From NCBI RefSeq assembly GCF_020085105.1, contig NC_058052.1:5751733-5815732 (forward strand): a DNA stretch of 64,000 nucleotides, in the 5' to 3' direction. Source of the stretch: Siniperca chuatsi (lineage: Eukaryota > Chordata > Actinopteri > Centrarchiformes > Sinipercidae). The position numbers and the translations under genes are program-made. This document shows positions 1 through 19,680 of the stretch, in pieces. How positions within the stretch are numbered: position 1 is the stretch's first letter; the number at the start of each line of letters is the position of its first letter. Under the pieces are notes generated by a model. It saw only the letters and a list, made by a program, of their open reading frames with translations, had not been told where the DNA came from and ran no database searches.

Positions 1-5800
<5,800 letters not shown>

Positions 5801-6025
5801 AATCCTCCTTTAGTCTTTAAAAAAACTGAATAAAGTTACATGTAAAAATAACACTAGCAATAATATTACTGCAATAAAAAATAAAAAGGCGTTTATGTTC
5901 GCTCTTAACTCTACAGATGTGAAAACCCCATTACTAATTAAACCTACTTTATAAGACCCAGCGTTCAACTCCTGTTCACTAGATGAAGACATTGCACAAT
6001 GGGCAAAAAATGATTTTTGATCATG

Positions 6026-6031
6026 TTTATT
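6026..6031 (-). terminator. Candidate poly(A) signal of PEX13
   Basis: TTTATT on the plus strand reads AATAAA on the coding strand, about 570 bases after the PEX13 stop codon. It is the best-looking hexamer I noticed in that interval. The cleavage site is not visible. Confidence 0.4.
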
Positions 6032-6602
6032 TTCAAAATAATTTGTATTAAATATTAACAAAATTACTTTGTGACTAAGGAACTGTTGAAAATGTGCAAA
6101 ATTAGCCCCTTCTCATTCTGAATAATTCCAATCCCATTTGCCTCACAAAGAAGATATACAGCAGACCAAGCAGAATACAAGTGAAGGCCAAAACCAAGTA
6201 CAAGGTTACATAATTACATTATCAACCAAAATACCCTGGCATTGTCCTTACACTGTCAATATACAGATGATGTGTCAGTGCACCTCATTAACTTAAACAT
6301 TGAACTAAATACTGTTAATGAACAATCTCAAGACATTACATCTTACATCAGACATGATCCTAAGAACAGCAGTGTACCATATATAGAGAATACACAAAAC
6401 TTTCTTGTACAAGCTCTGACTAAAGAAATAACCTCCTAACTTAAGACACACTGGTTTTAAACAGTACAGAAGGAAACCTGTGTGTTTGATGTTTTGAATC
6501 ATTATAGATGAGCCTGGGAACTACTTAGAGCACTGACTGAGCCAACCAATGTTAAGAACACGCACAGACTTGCATACAGAGATGTGCACACATGCACAAA
6601 CA

Positions 6603-7597
6603 TCACAAGTCTGTTTTGTCAGGGATGTTTAGCGCGGTGCTGGAGGGCATACTGGAGTTGGAGCTTCCCAGACTGAAGGAAGCTGGTGTTTCTGTGTACA
6701 CTGACTCTAGCAGCTCCTCTGAGGAAGTTGAGGCGGAGGCTGAACGAAGGCCCGGGGTAAAGCCTTGGGCAGGATTTAACTGTGGGTGTGCAGCAAGGGC
6801 TGTCTGGGAGGCCTGTGCGTTGCCTTGCTGGACCTGAGCAAGCCTCTCCATCTCTGCATGCTTTCGGCCTCTCCTCTTGCCAAGGATCTTGACATAGTTG
6901 GCTGGGACAAGTCCTGTGGTCTGACCGTCCATGCTGGCCAGTAGCCAGCCACGAACCCTGGGCTGTTGCTCTAAACAAAAGGGGAGAATAAAAGGTCATG
7001 ATCTGAGCTCGTCAACATGGGGGGGAAGTTCACAACTATCTCTCTTGGAAAAACACACAACACTGTTCTATTGTTTCAAAGCATGTCTTCCTCTTCTATT
7101 ACTGACAATTTGTTTGATGATGAAAGCTTCACTCAAAACACAAACTTTAAAAATTGACTGATGTCTTTGCAATACACACTATGCATTTACAATACCACAT
7201 GGACAGGAAGACAAGCTGTAATTTCACTCATAATGTTTATGTGAATCCCATTTTAAAAAAACAGCAATGTTTGCACTTAAACTACATACAGTACATAATA
7301 AAGTTAAGGAAATAATCTTCACCTATTAAGACAACATTGCTATAACAACAAACACAAAAAGCTATATGAAAAACATAAAATAAAACAATGAAATCTCTCT
7401 CTTTGTGCAGCGGCGGGGCTTCAGGGTTCTGCTACATGCAGAGGAGGACATCAGAGCTGCACAGCAAGTCAGAGAACAACAAGTAGACAGCGATAACACG
7501 GTTATTTGGTTTATTTCGTGTACCCAGCTTCGAGGTCTGTGTCTGGCTTGCAGTCTATGCTGAAAAATAGACATACCAAGAAGCGTCCTTTGGTTTG

Positions 7598-7632
<35 letters not shown>

Positions 7633-8062
7633 AAGAGTGAATGAGGAGAGGGAGCGCCGGTAGCGAGAAAGACAGTGAATCAGAGAAATAAAACGTTATT
7701 TTCTGATTGTTTCACAGCTGTTACGTTGTAAAAGCACAAATCAACATGCCCACACCACTGCGGCTAATCGCTGCAACGCCTGATTTGGTTTGAGTACGGG
7801 TAGGGAAGAGCGGGGTGTTGCAGCAGTGACCCTCCTCTGCTGCTGGAGTGGAGCATTTCTCAGAATCTGGAAATTAATTTGGATTAGTGTGAGTGGATAT
7901 TCTTACTCAGGATAAAATCTGATGACTTGGAAATTGCATAGGGTCTGACTGGAAATGGCTAAACGTACGTAGGCTAATAGTCAAATAACGAAATAACTGC
8001 TGAAAATATTGAGTGTGAGTGTTCATTAACCCCCCCCAAAAAAGTTAGATTTTTTGTTCTCC

Positions 8063-8094
<32 letters not shown>

Positions 8095-10985
8095 GGGGGA
8101 TCAGAGAAAAGTTCTTCTGGCGTGTGCTCTAAGATAAAAGTAGACAGTGAAAACACAGCTTTTGCGCTTTTTCACCAAGGACGGTTCAAAACCAGGATGT
8201 CTCATATAAGCACATATCTTCTGAGCAAATATATCCACTCAAATGATCCGAACTGAACGCACAGAAAATTAACGTTCTAAGAGCCCAATATGATCGATCC
8301 ACTTTTTTTTCGAAACCTCGCTTTTATGTGTTTATTTTTAAATGCAGCCCTCATTATACTTGAAATGAGAAAATATTTACTATTATAGTAGGCCTACTTA
8401 ACATCTGTGTATAACTGAATGTTAGTTTCATGTTGTTGGTATACTCATTCACACCTCAAATCAACAGTATTCATTTTTCTATGCACTGAAGCAGCAATAC
8501 CGGAGGCCAAGAAATCGGCCCGTTCCAAACAGGCACGTTTTGAACGGCCACTGCACTAGTCTACTGTAAAACAGAGTAGCAAGAAATCTACCAAAATACC
8601 CCAGGCTAGGAGTGTAGGGGTGTACCATATCGTAATGTGTAAGAAGTGTAAGAAGACTGTAACAACAAAAGGGGGCAATACAACAAACACGTTTCACCAC
8701 CTCAAGCAAAAGCACCCGGGTGGGAATGAGGAGAGCCAAAAATCCAGCGAGGAAAGCGCAACAGCTATTGTGAGTTCTAAACCAAAAATATTTTCCAGTA
8801 TTTTGTCATATCATCAAGAATATCATTATCACAGAAATACCCTGAAATATCGGGATATTATTTTAGGGCCATATCGCCCACCCCTATAGCACTGCGTATA
8901 TGTAATTTTGTGTGTTGTGATATTGATATATATTGTGATATAATACATTTTCTGGAAAATCAACTCAAACTGTTTATGGATAAAATAACCAGATGAGAAA
9001 CTTCATCACAGTGATGCAAAAAAACAAAAAACAAAAAAAAACATACTCAAATCCAATATTGCCATAAAACACTTGTATTCAGTGACTTTCAACACTGACC
9101 ATAATGGCCTAGTACACCCCCAGATGTGTTCAACCATTTTCGTATGAGAGAAACGTGAGGACAGCAGCCATTAAAGGAGCTCTCACCTTTAGGGGCAAGG
9201 TTCAGCATGTCTCCGGCCCGCATAGAAATCTCCTCCTCAGATGCAGCTGAAAAGTCATACTCTGCTCTGGCCACTACATGGTCATCCTCCCCGCTAGCCC
9301 AGTTAGTGGCTAAATAAAGCAACACAAAACATGTTTACTTGTTAGGAGTAAAGGACAACTACATACACCAAAACTTAAAAACGTCATGTGTATAAAAATG
9401 TGGAAGTTCGCCATCTCATCTGCAAGTACAAAATCTTGAATGTAAGCCTCACCGTTTTCTTCAGAGCCAGGGCTGGAGCTCAGCAGCTTCCAGATAAGGT
9501 AGGGTCCCCCCAAGACTACAGCGAAAAACAGAAAGATTGGCCAGGACTTCACGGGCTGATCCTCCATCCCTGCTCCAATTCCTCTGGATGCACTTGTAGC
9601 CAGAACATCACATGCACTGTCTGCCCACAAGTCTTCAACCTCAGCGTCTGACCTTCGCCCCAGCAGCCTCTGTAACCGTCGGTAGAGGTAGCGCAAGGTG
9701 CGTACCAGAGCAAAGGCTGACAAAACTCGGGTGAGGTGTGTACGCAGCCGTGTTAGGTGATTGGCTACATCCAGCACAGCACGGAAGCTGTTATACACAG
9801 CTGAAAAGGTGGCGTCCAGCATCATACTAACTGAGGAAAAGGCCTGGACAATGCTCTCGATGGACTGGAAGGCACCGCGGCTGCTCTCCTCAGCCTGTTG
9901 CACGAACCGGCTGGGGGCAACGTCCTCCGTGAGGGGGAGGCGGCTGTAACCTCCCAGGCCGTAGCCACCACCATAGCTGTAGGGGTTGTACCCCCCATAG
10001 ATGGAGCTCCCATAGGGGCTGTAAGAGGAGTTGAAAGAACTGTAGGATGGGCGGTAGCCCTGCTGGACGGGACGAGGGGGCACTGGGGGCACCATTCTGG
10101 TCAGAACAGGAGGGCCTGCAGATAAAGAGGGGCCTGCAGATGGTCCAAAGTTTGTAGACCTGTTTGGTGAAAAGGCCAAGACAAGACATAGAGTTCAAAA
10201 CAGCTTCAGTGATTTTATATATGTTATTTTTTGTGATACAGTAGAGCATGGGTGAGATTGGGCCTGCTTAACTTAAACTACAGCAGGCATTAGGTCAATA
10301 CCAGGACATTCAAAAACAAACCTGTGGGTTTGCTCGAACAACGTTGAACATCGAAAATTACGTTCTTCAAATGTGGTCAATAAGTTGTTGGTATGAAATT
10401 GCTTACAATTGCAAACAGCGATGCGACCTCAATCGAATAGTGCTTCATTTAGGTTATTAGTGAACAGGTGAGAAGGAGACAGTTTTATCGTAATTTCTGC
10501 TGAATATCGTATTAAAAACTACTTTTGTGTGGCGTTTACGTTCATCATTTAGAAATGCGACAAAAACAAGTAGTTATAAAGGGAGCCTAGCGTGAAACAC
10601 CTACCATACCCCCGAAGAAGGTACATGATTACATGGCCTCATTGGGCCTGCTAGTTGGTTGGGTATTTGTACAGTTGTTGCTTTGTTTGAATGCCTGTAC
10701 TTGGCAAAAAATATTCTGACAAATGGAAATACGAGTGGTTAACTGGTAAAGACTCATACCACCGTGTCAAAGTTTACAGTTTGGATATCCTCTCGCTTGT
10801 GCAACAATCTTAGCATAAACTAGCTAGCAACAACACCGAACCAGCTGCCGTCAGTACGTTAAACACACAAAGGCCTCGGCGACCAAGCTAACGCCGCTAT
10901 AGCAAGTTTACCTGTAATTTATAGGTGCACTCATTGCCCCTGGAATACGCCTTTCCCATGGCTTTGGCGGAGACTGTGAATCCAT
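6603..10985 (-). CDS. pex13: PEX13, peroxisomal membrane docking protein (complete)
   Basis: Four exons: 10985-10912, 10159-9453, 9309-9187 and 6970-6603. They sum to 1,272 bases, or 423 residues plus TGA (403 in human). The start MDSQSPPKPWERRIPGAM matches the conserved PKPWE opening. A Tyr/Gly-rich segment follows (YGGYNPYSYGGGYGLGGYSR), then the conserved core FVQQAEESSRGAFQSIESIV and LDATFSAVYNSFRAVLDVAN. A membrane segment (WPIFLFFAVVLGGPYLIWKL) comes next. The SH3 domain starts at ARAEYDFSA, contains ISMRAGDMLNLAP and RGWLLASMDG, and ends near GLVPANYVKILGKR. Known role: with PEX14 it forms the peroxisomal import pore and docking site; the SH3 binds PEX14 and PEX5. The last 60 residues are a Ser-rich tail. 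A 2.2-kb third intron carries a hAT-type remnant. Confidence 0.97.
7601..7628. repeat. (GA)n microsatellite
   Basis: Fourteen GA units in PEX13 intron 3. Confidence 0.95.
8063..8093. repeat. (AAT)n microsatellite
   Basis: About ten AAT/ATA units in PEX13 intron 3. Confidence 0.95.
8615..8886 (+). mobile_element. Deleted hAT-type DNA transposon keeping a BED zinc-finger exon
   Basis: The ends are short inverted repeats: taggggtgtaccatatcg on the left, and on the right taggggtgggcgatatgg read from the other strand. Eight-base flanks taggagtg and tagcactg differ at two positions, as expected for an old hAT 8-bp target duplication. Inside, an open frame from 8620 to 8889 encodes VMCKKCKKTVTTKGGNTTNT followed by FHHLKQKHPG. 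This is the C-x2-C ... H-x4-H pattern of BED fingers at the start of hAT transposases. Shortly after, the frame runs into the AT-rich right end, so the catalytic part is missing. The element is 272 bp long and sits in PEX13 intron 3, antisense to the gene. It cannot move by itself. Confidence 0.75.
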
Positions 10986-12904
10986 CACAAAATATATGTC
11001 TTTAAAGTGTAGAAATAATGCGGAACTTGTTGTCCCGGATGCCTGATGCCTTCCCGTGCTCTTCGTAATTTCCTTCTTCTAATATCACAGCTCATGTATA
11101 TGTGCGTGGATTAAATAGCCCTAAAGGGACTATAAACACGTTAAACAATATTGGATTTATTTAGTACATATCTATGTCTATTGGATGTTGGATGGCACGA
11201 CTTCCGTGGCATAATCTCCAAACAGACATGATGGAATTTCCAACGTTAAAAGGAATTTTCATAATATTCCCGATACCTCCTAAAGGCACCAAATGTGTTG
11301 TGCTGTGGTCAGACCAGAATAACTGATAGAAGATATGTATTTGTATGAACTAAATCTATCTAAAGAGCTGAATATATTTAGCAGTAACTATAATTTATAT
11401 CTTTATTTTTTTGTCACTGCTTAAATTACCTCCCAAATTCATTAAAAAGCCTGTGTGTTTTTGACACTCGATTAGTACAGCCTGGCCCCTTAAACAATTA
11501 AATGCACTTCTCACTTCTGTCCAGCAGAGGGCGCTGTGGCTTATCAGAAAAGAAGACCTTCTTTATACACATTTACAGCTTACAAATATAAACGGAAAAA
11601 GGGAATTTCCCTCCACTGAAATACACGGTGGTTTTCATTAGTAGTTTACTAACTAATGTCCACTCACATTGACAACAGTAATTTTAAATTTTCTAGTGAT
11701 TTGGCTAAAGAGAAACATTAGCACTGTCCTAAGGTTTGGACTTTATTATGTACCTGCCCAACCCTTCACAAGGAAGTTCAGATATAGAATGTGAGCGGGA
11801 TAAGCAGACTACTGTTATCAAGTAAACATGATACAAAAAAAGTGGGCTGTCCTTAGACCAAAGCCCCTTCATGAGAAGATAGTGTTGCACATGACATGAT
11901 TTCCTCTTTTAACACTCAACTGTAAGGTGTGAAGATCTGCTAACAGCTGCTTTTTCTGCTCTGAAAATCCATTCTAAGAAAGAAATGACGAGAAAGAATG
12001 CTATTCTCACCATCTTAAATAGATCAATCATTTCACAGAACTAGACCATTGACAGTAGATGGAGAATTGCTTGTAAAGCAGAATGCTTAAAAATAAAAAC
12101 TGTAGCAAAATTAGTTTGTCCCATTGAGTACTATCACTATTTTCCTACGTCAGACTAGTTTTATTGCTGACATTGCTGGCAGCTCTGAGATTTGAATTAT
12201 ATGACATGTATGAATTTGGTTTGAGAGTGGATTCCCCTTTGAGCTTTCACTAGCTTTCAGAATCAGGCCAAGTGTCGTTCAGTTAACCCTGTAGTAAGGT
12301 TTGTGAGGGGGCGGCTTGTGACTTCGCTGCCGTGAGCATGAGGAAAGCTGCTCTTTCACGCAGGCAGTGAGTGCAGAGGTGTACGGTTTGGTTTTAGGAG
12401 GGAGCCCTGTGATGTCAAGTGTTGTGTGTGTGTGTGTGTGTGGTGGGGGGTTAGATTCACTAAGGGGAGGACGACAGACAATGCCTGCGTGATGCCACAA
12501 TGTAGGTGTGTGAGATTGAGGCTGCCGTTTGTGACATGATGGTGTCAGGATCCCAAGCAAAAGGTGACAAAAGTGTTGGCTTGTGATGTCGCTGTGTGTG
12601 GGAAGAATGCATGAGCTGATGATGGTCCTGGTATTTGGGGTTTGTGATGAGCGCCTGTGACCTTTTGTACTGTGATGATATAAGAAAATCAAAGACAATT
12701 AAAAAAATCATTACATTCAAGCAAATATATAAAAACGAGCATTGGAAATACATTACGTGGTCAAAAGTATGAGTATGACACCCGAACATGACACCCATGT
12801 GTGATTGTTGGATGGAGCCTACTACAGGCCAAGCTGTGCTGCAGCCTCCACTCTTCAGGGATTTTGCTCCCATTCAGGCCATTCGTGACGTGAACTGCTG
12901 ACGG

Positions 12905-13150
12905 CTCATAAACGCTTCGGGTTTCTTGGCGAGAGTTAGATGAGAAGATGAATACCACTCTCACGTCTCATGTCCGTTAAATACGAAGCTACAGCCAGGA
13001 GATGGTCAGCTTAGTTTAGCATGAAGACTGGAAACGGGGAAACAGCTAGCCTGACTCTGTCCAAAGGTTATAAAAAATATGCTTAGCAGCACCACTGAAG
13101 CTCACTAACAAACACGGTATATCTCGTTTGTTTCTCGTTTGTTGCAAGAA
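12905..13150. mobile_element. Fragment of the TTAA-flanked inverted-repeat element family
   Basis: It shares the family's left half: gagagttagatgagaaga, accactctcacg, gaagactggaaacgggga, ctctgtccaaaggtta and cagcaccactgaagctcac. The outer TTAA end and the right half are missing or too changed to recognise. Confidence 0.6.
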
Positions 13151-16100
13151 ATCACCAAAATGAAGATGCAGCAAAAGAAACATCAGTCTATCTGCAGTCC
13201 AGACCATTGCACCAGTATTCTCAATAATGGCAGTCTGACATTTTTGGGGTAAAATGTTGCCTATTATTGCCAACACATTTCACAGAGACTGAAAAAACTT
13301 GCTGGGGCAGACACAAACTTACCCTGTATATTCCTACATTATACAAACACAGTAGGTGGTCATCATCAGAAAAATAGATCTAAGAATCCCTAAGCAAAAC
13401 TGTTTCTGTTCCTGAGTACAGATTTAGCCTACTGCTCCAACCAGACGTATGAATTCACTCTAATACAGCATTCCTTTACTCACTCTGAAATTCCAGTGTT
13501 TCTAACTGGTTATATGGTGTATTTTTGCTGGGCAGCCCGCTGGATTGGCCTGAAAGTGATGTGGTGTACTTTTCACAGACACTGCTTCCCCCTTTGCTCT
13601 GTGTGTGTGCTATTTCTCTTTGTGCAGTACACGCGCGTATTGCACAAAGTATACACAACGGACAGGAAGATGGAGGCTTATACAAAAGTGGAACTGTCGA
13701 GAGAAAATATTGGTGGAACATACAGAACTCAATTGAAGTTTGTGTGTATTTAACCCCTGCGTAGGCCACAGTATGTTGACATGTTTGTGTAATTGCTTGT
13801 CAAAAAAGGAAATACAGTAACTGACTGTAGTGTCAAAACTAGATAACACTGTAGTGTCTTTTGTACTGGACTGGGAATGCGGCAATGTTATCTAGTTCTG
13901 TTATCTGAAGTGTAAAAAGGCAGCCAGCAGTAACTAAGTTACAGAAACAGTGAAGCTGAGAAAAAAGGGTCTAAAATTTGAAGGCTACTTAGCTAAAGTC
14001 AATAACAGCTATATAAGATGTAAAACCTTAATTTTATACCTTTTAAGGATGATTTTTTTGGGATGAAATCAGATACTGTACTCGTATATTTGGACCATCT
14101 AAAGCTAGGCTAGTTAGCTTTCAACACAACTTATTTATCTGGTGTTGCTTTTATTCTCTTTTATGATTATATTTAGCTACTGCCTTATGTATGTGGTATA
14201 ACAAACTCAATTACTAAGAAACCGGAGGTTCATATAGAACAATAAATCAATAGATTTTTCAATCATAGGAAACACGTTGGGGAAAAGTCAATTAATTAGC
14301 TTTGGCTAAGGCTAGCTGTGATTCCACTCTAGCTAGCTTTAACTAGCTAGCTAGAGTGCTGTCACTGCGGTTTGGTTTTTACCTCACTGTTGTAGTTTGT
14401 GCAAATTTTACATGCTGTTTTCCGCCCGAAAATTATAAATTTCTATGACATAATAATTTTATACGGAAAAACATGAGTCAGGCATACATAAACAAGGAGT
14501 ACGGTCACTCTCGTTTAGAATAAGATCTCTGTAAACAGTGGAGACAATTGACATAAACCTACCGAACACCCTGGAACACACAAGTAGGCCTATACACTGA
14601 CTGTTCTGGTCAAACATTCACAGTAAAAGCTTCGTGGGATTTTCCCTGCTCTCAAACATGAGTTAGGTCTTAACATGATGAGCCTTTCTAGCTACACATA
14701 AGGTACAATACCTATAATTAAAATGTGCTGCAGGAAGTTTGCAAATTGTAGGATCAGGGAAATTGCTCTCAAAGAATGGAAGTAATAACTGTTCTGCATT
14801 TCGTAGCGAGGTCTTGGCTCAGTGATCTTATAGGTGGAAAAGATGACTATATATGTGGTTATGACATTGTTTGGGCATCATTCCATGAGTTGATTCAGCA
14901 GAAGACAGATATTTTTGAAAATTATTTACAAAATGAATGGACCTTTTGGAGCCTGTTTTGTTCCTAAAAAGGTGAATTACTGTATGCAGATTGACATGTG
15001 ATAAAGTTAGAACATATGTTGTTCCTTCATTTAAAAATAATAATAATTTAGTGACTTCCATGGGGCAGCTATTGTGTTATCCTCAGTCCGATGTGTGTTA
15101 CAGCAACATGATGAAAAGCTGGAGGTCAAAGCAAACTAAGATGATGGGGTCCTGAATCCCTTATTTGAGTAAGACATTTGCATACAATAAGACAGAAAAT
15201 CATATTTATGTTCATATTTATGGTTAGGTCTTTATGTAGTAATATGAAACCCCAGATAGTCTGATTTGTTTTTAACTTGTTAGAATTGAATGTGAATAAT
15301 ATACATACAATGACATCAAACTCAGTAACGTTATATATGTGTGATAACATCAGTTAAAGCACCAGTAATGTTATTTTTTTTTAAAACATATCAATAAATA
15401 CATAAGTGGATAAATACCATGAAAATCTAACTCTCTACTCAGTATTGCATGCATACACCACTGCGAGTGCTCTGGTGTTTGAATACATCAATGACAAGCC
15501 TGCCCTCTAGTAACCCCAGCCTAATTTGGCGAGATAATGGCACGTTCATTCAGGTGGAGTGTGACCGGATGTCGGTGTTGTCAACAACCATTTGCAGCAA
15601 GAGAGGGTTTGCAAGCTTCAAAGGAAGGGGAGTTTGAAGGAAGGGGAGGAGACAGAGCAGCAGAGGAGGGGCATTACTGGAAATAGGTGGCTAAACAGGT
15701 CTAGCTTGCCTTTTCCAGAACATGGTTAGGAAATACTGAAAGAGAGGACAAACTCTCACTAGCCTGTGTATGCACAGAGAGGACCTGGCTGAGCACACAG
15801 ACGCAACATAACGAACATGCTCATGCAGTGTTTGTAGTGTGAGAACTTACTGTTTACCCCAAGTCCTAATACTAATGCAGCTCTTTGCAGAAGTGACTGG
15901 AAGAATTACTCCATCATTGTCTATGTGAGGACTTTCAGTCCTCTTATTATTTACCAGTAAACTGGATTTGATGTTGCCATACCTTGTTGTTTTTTTTTTT
16001 TTTAACTCTGGACCAGTAAACACTGGGTTAAGGAGTCACACCTAAACATCAAAGCCCAGAGTTAGCATCTTCAGGATGTTGTTTTAGAAATAAACCAGAC

Positions 16101-18404
16101 AATGACCTTTGTTAGCCCTGGGCTAAATGCGGGGCATGCTAAATTGTTGCAAATCTGAAAAGGAATTGTAAGCCCTCAGCCAAAAGCGTAGTTTGAAAAG
16201 CCTTTTTCTGAATCTATACATCAGGAAGGTCCTCACGGAGACTTGTTGCCCCCCTTTATGTGATAGAGTTAAAACACCATGTTTAATAGCTGTCCCTTGC
16301 TTTTAAACTTGTCTGGGACATCTTCATTGTTATCGTAATTATTGGTCTTCAACTGTGAGCAGCTGAAGAAGCTGAATTGTCATTTAATGGAGACGTAGTA
16401 ACCATACAGCACTATGTTTTGTGCTTGAACCTTTGGACTGGTGCTCTCAGACAAAGAAAAGTCTATGAACAGTAAATGGCAGTCCATGGGTAGTTTTCTT
16501 CTGGACTCAACAACTCTTGCAGTGTAGTTTAAAGTGAACTCTGGCCAATGTCAGGAGAGAAATTATGCCAGCCCAGTTCAGATGTCAAAATATCAATGTT
16601 GTGTCAAAAGGTCAATGTAGTAACCCATGTTACAGGAACACATTAACACACACACACATTATCTGCATTACCATCATCTCATCTATATGTGACTTTAAAA
16701 AAGAACAGGAAGACATTTTATGGAACCTGCTGTGGTTACTGGTATTTTCTAAAAATGTACACATTGTTTTTAGTTTTAGGAGCCAGTTAGATTACTTTAA
16801 AAAGAACAAAACCTGCAAAAGATTGGTGTTTCTTTCCATCCATCTCTTTTTTGTCTGAGACGGCCAAAAAATTGAAAGAAGCATATTGTTTTATATGAAC
16901 AATATGTTAAATGGATTTGTATAATGTGAAAGGTGTCTCGAAATTATCACCTGACTCTGCGGTTCCAATCGGCTCCACAGAGCGTTGTAGCATCTTTCAG
17001 CTCGTTGTTTTGGTTTTACGGCCCACAACTTTACTGTTTTGGTTCAGTCTCACCGCTCTCATTAATCCTGTTTCCAACCACAGCGAACAAGCTCTGATAA
17101 ACCCACTGTGCGCTACCTGCCTACTTTAAAACAGTCGACAGACAAAGTTAGCAACTAGCTGGTGAACATAGTGGAGTAGTTAGCAGCTAGCATCTAGCAG
17201 ATCACAACAGAGCAGAAAAGAGAGTGAAAAGGACTTCCGTTTGCCAGGTGGCCAAAAACATGACTTCAAATGAATGCTAAAGTTGCGCCACATCTCCTGG
17301 ATGCAGTAATAGTTTGCTAACATGTAAGCCATATCAACTTATATGATCATAATGTGTCAAACGTGGGATTTTTAGCTCGTTGTGAAGTTCTGCCTAAACA
17401 GACAGATAAATGCAGCTGTAAACTTTTTTTTTGATATTACTAAGAAATGCTTATAACCACCAGTTAGGGCTAAGGTCATTTAAGTTTTGGTTCAGTAGAC
17501 TGCATAAATCAAAATGACAAAGACTGGAGGTGAAATTGAAAGTTCAATAATAAAAATGCTGTCTGCAAATGAGTTGGGGCCAGTGAACCAAAACCAAAAA
17601 CCTGTGAGTGGATTGTTGACAGTATCCTGTGCAGTGAGGTTAAATCAGGGTTTACTGTAGTTCCTTACAACAAGACAGGAAGGAAGCTACATAGAGCATT
17701 TCACCTCAGTCTCCTAATACAAGAGAAAACAAACATCTCCAATGTAGCACATCCTGGATTCCTTGGTAATGACGCTTCAGGACACACTGCATGTGAAGTA
17801 CCATGGCGATATCGAATGCAGAATTTCAGAAGAATCAGAAAGAAACAAGATTAGAATCTAAATGTTGATTTGTTACCTAATCAACGTTCTTAATCGTCCT
17901 AATTGTGATGAAAATGTGATTGACACTGATGTAAATATGAAACTGTACAACAAATTCAAAGAATTATCATGACTGTCAGTACAAAAATATGTCATACTCC
18001 TCACATTTACAGTATTGTCTATGTGAGTCAATGCTAAAAAAAAAAGTATATCATTGGTTTTCTAATCTTTTGACCGAAAACTGCAGCCTAAAAGTGCATT
18101 TTGGAGTTTTTATTGGCAGCATGGCTCTTGGGATGGCAATGTCAGTCAATTGATCAATTTTGTCATTGTGGGCATGGTCGCTGACATTATTATTTAGCTC
18201 TATACAGCCTCAGAGCCGCCAGCATGGCTGTAGACTCTTGTTGAAATGTAATTCATGAATAATAGCTGTGTTGTTTTGCTTAACAGAGAAAGGTGTCTGA
18301 GTATGCTCTGTAAAATTCAGGCCATTAAATATCTCTTACCAGAAGTACTTATAGCAAATAAAATATGTGGCCAAGTTTAGAACGTCTGTCCTTCAGTCTG
18401 TGAA

Positions 18405-18500
18405 TGTGGGATTTTGCCCCTGTGTCAGCAAGCATTTGCCCTGTTGAAGTGCCACTGAGCAAGTCACTGAATAGCCGCAAGCTCCAGCGGCTGACTTTGA
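18405..18500 (+). mobile_element. V-SINE-like remnant
   Basis: The text ccctgttgaagtgccact gagcaagtcactga resembles the conserved central part of fish SINEs (ttgaagtg ... gagcaag-cactga). No tRNA-like head is recognisable. The call rests on this motif alone. Confidence 0.4.
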
Positions 18501-19084
18501 AGATTTTAGATAGATTTTAAGTAGATATTTCTCACATTCTTGCCACCAGATTATTGAAACGATCAGTTTCACATGTGTCAGAATTGCACGTCATTTCATG
18601 TCAAATCATTTTGCTGGCCAGTGTTGTACACAAATGACAGGAGATGACAAAGTGACTTTTCCCTTCCTAGATTCTATCTGATGTAGGTCATAACAAAGGC
18701 ATGAGATAGATGATCATCGTCTGCCTTTATTAAATTCTAACTTTAACCACAATTTGTATAAAACATCAATATTAAATATCAAAAAAGAAATAAAGTATTT
18801 TGACATCTAATTTGGTATAAACCACAATATATGATTCATATGATTTTGAGCAGGTTTTTGGAACTTCTAAATTGAATAGAGGCTTGTTAATAGCAACATA
18901 GATGTTTAAGTGTTTGGGCCAGACACTATCCACTTACTTAACTGCCATTACTCAACAGTAGTGACTGTAATAATAATCACTGCAGTTCCTTTATTGTGCA
19001 ACTGGTGAATTCTAAATTCGACCATATTCTGTACAGAAACCTGATAATTTAGAGTAGTGAATATAAGTTTGTGTTCCTTGAAGT

Positions 19085-19410
19085 GTGTTTCTCACAGCAA
19101 CGGCGACGGTTAGCTTAGCTTGGCATAAAGGCTGGAAACCTGGGTAAACAGCTAACCAGAATGTGTACAAAAGTAACAAAATCCGCCTACCAGCACTTCT
19201 AAAGCTCACTAATTGAAACGTTTTATCTCGTAAATTTAATCCGTAAAAAAACAAAGCGTACAAGTCAGATTTTGTTAGCCTTAGACATGAGCCATGCTAG
19301 CTAGGCTTAGCTAACAGTCTCCTGGCTATTTCAGAGTGTTATCAATCTTCTAGTCTAACTCTAGACAAGAAAGTGATTAAATGCATTTCCCAAAATGATG
19401 AACTATCTTT
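19085..19410. mobile_element. TTAA-flanked inverted-repeat element, copy with truncated left end
   Basis: Family landmarks present: gttagcttagcttggcat, aaggctggaaacctggg, cctaccagcacttctaaagc, gagccatgctagctag and the right end tttcccaaaatgatgaac followed by tatcttttaa. The left terminal repeat is gone. Sequence just beyond the right end is shared with the copy at 27,742-28,194 (see findings). Confidence 0.65.
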
Positions 19411-19469
19411 TAAAGACAAGCACCTGATAGCCATAAACATATCAGAATGTAAAAGAATTTGTGCGACAC

Positions 19470-19680
19470 GTTGCAGTTTTACGTGGGGTTATGTGCCACA
19501 CGCTTTCTTGACCAAAAGCAGTAACCTCAGGTGTTTCCCTGTTTCCAGTTTTACACTAAGCTAGGCCAACTGAGTGCTGGCTTTAGATTTGCAGACATGG
19601 AAGTGGCATCAATCTTCTCATCTAACTCTCGAAAGAAAGCAAATAAGCATATTTCCCAAAATGCCAAACTATTCCTTTAA
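19470..19680. mobile_element. Right half of a further TTAA-flanked element
   Basis: Contains ggggttatgtgccacac, gtttccctgtttccagt, tctaactctcgaaagaaag and the terminal tttcccaaaatgccaaac then tattcctttaa. It matches the right half of the full copy at 20.2-20.7 kb. Confidence 0.65.

Noticed and set aside
12279..12873. Open frames of 139 and 137 codons on the minus strand
   Set aside because: They run through a GT repeat and low-complexity His/Thr/Ser text; no conserved domain and no splice context.
11601..14645. kappaB-like ten-mers GGGAATTTCC (11601) and GGGATTTTCC (14636)
   Set aside because: Such degenerate sites are expected a few times in 64 kb by chance, and these lie in repeat-rich DNA far from the REL start.
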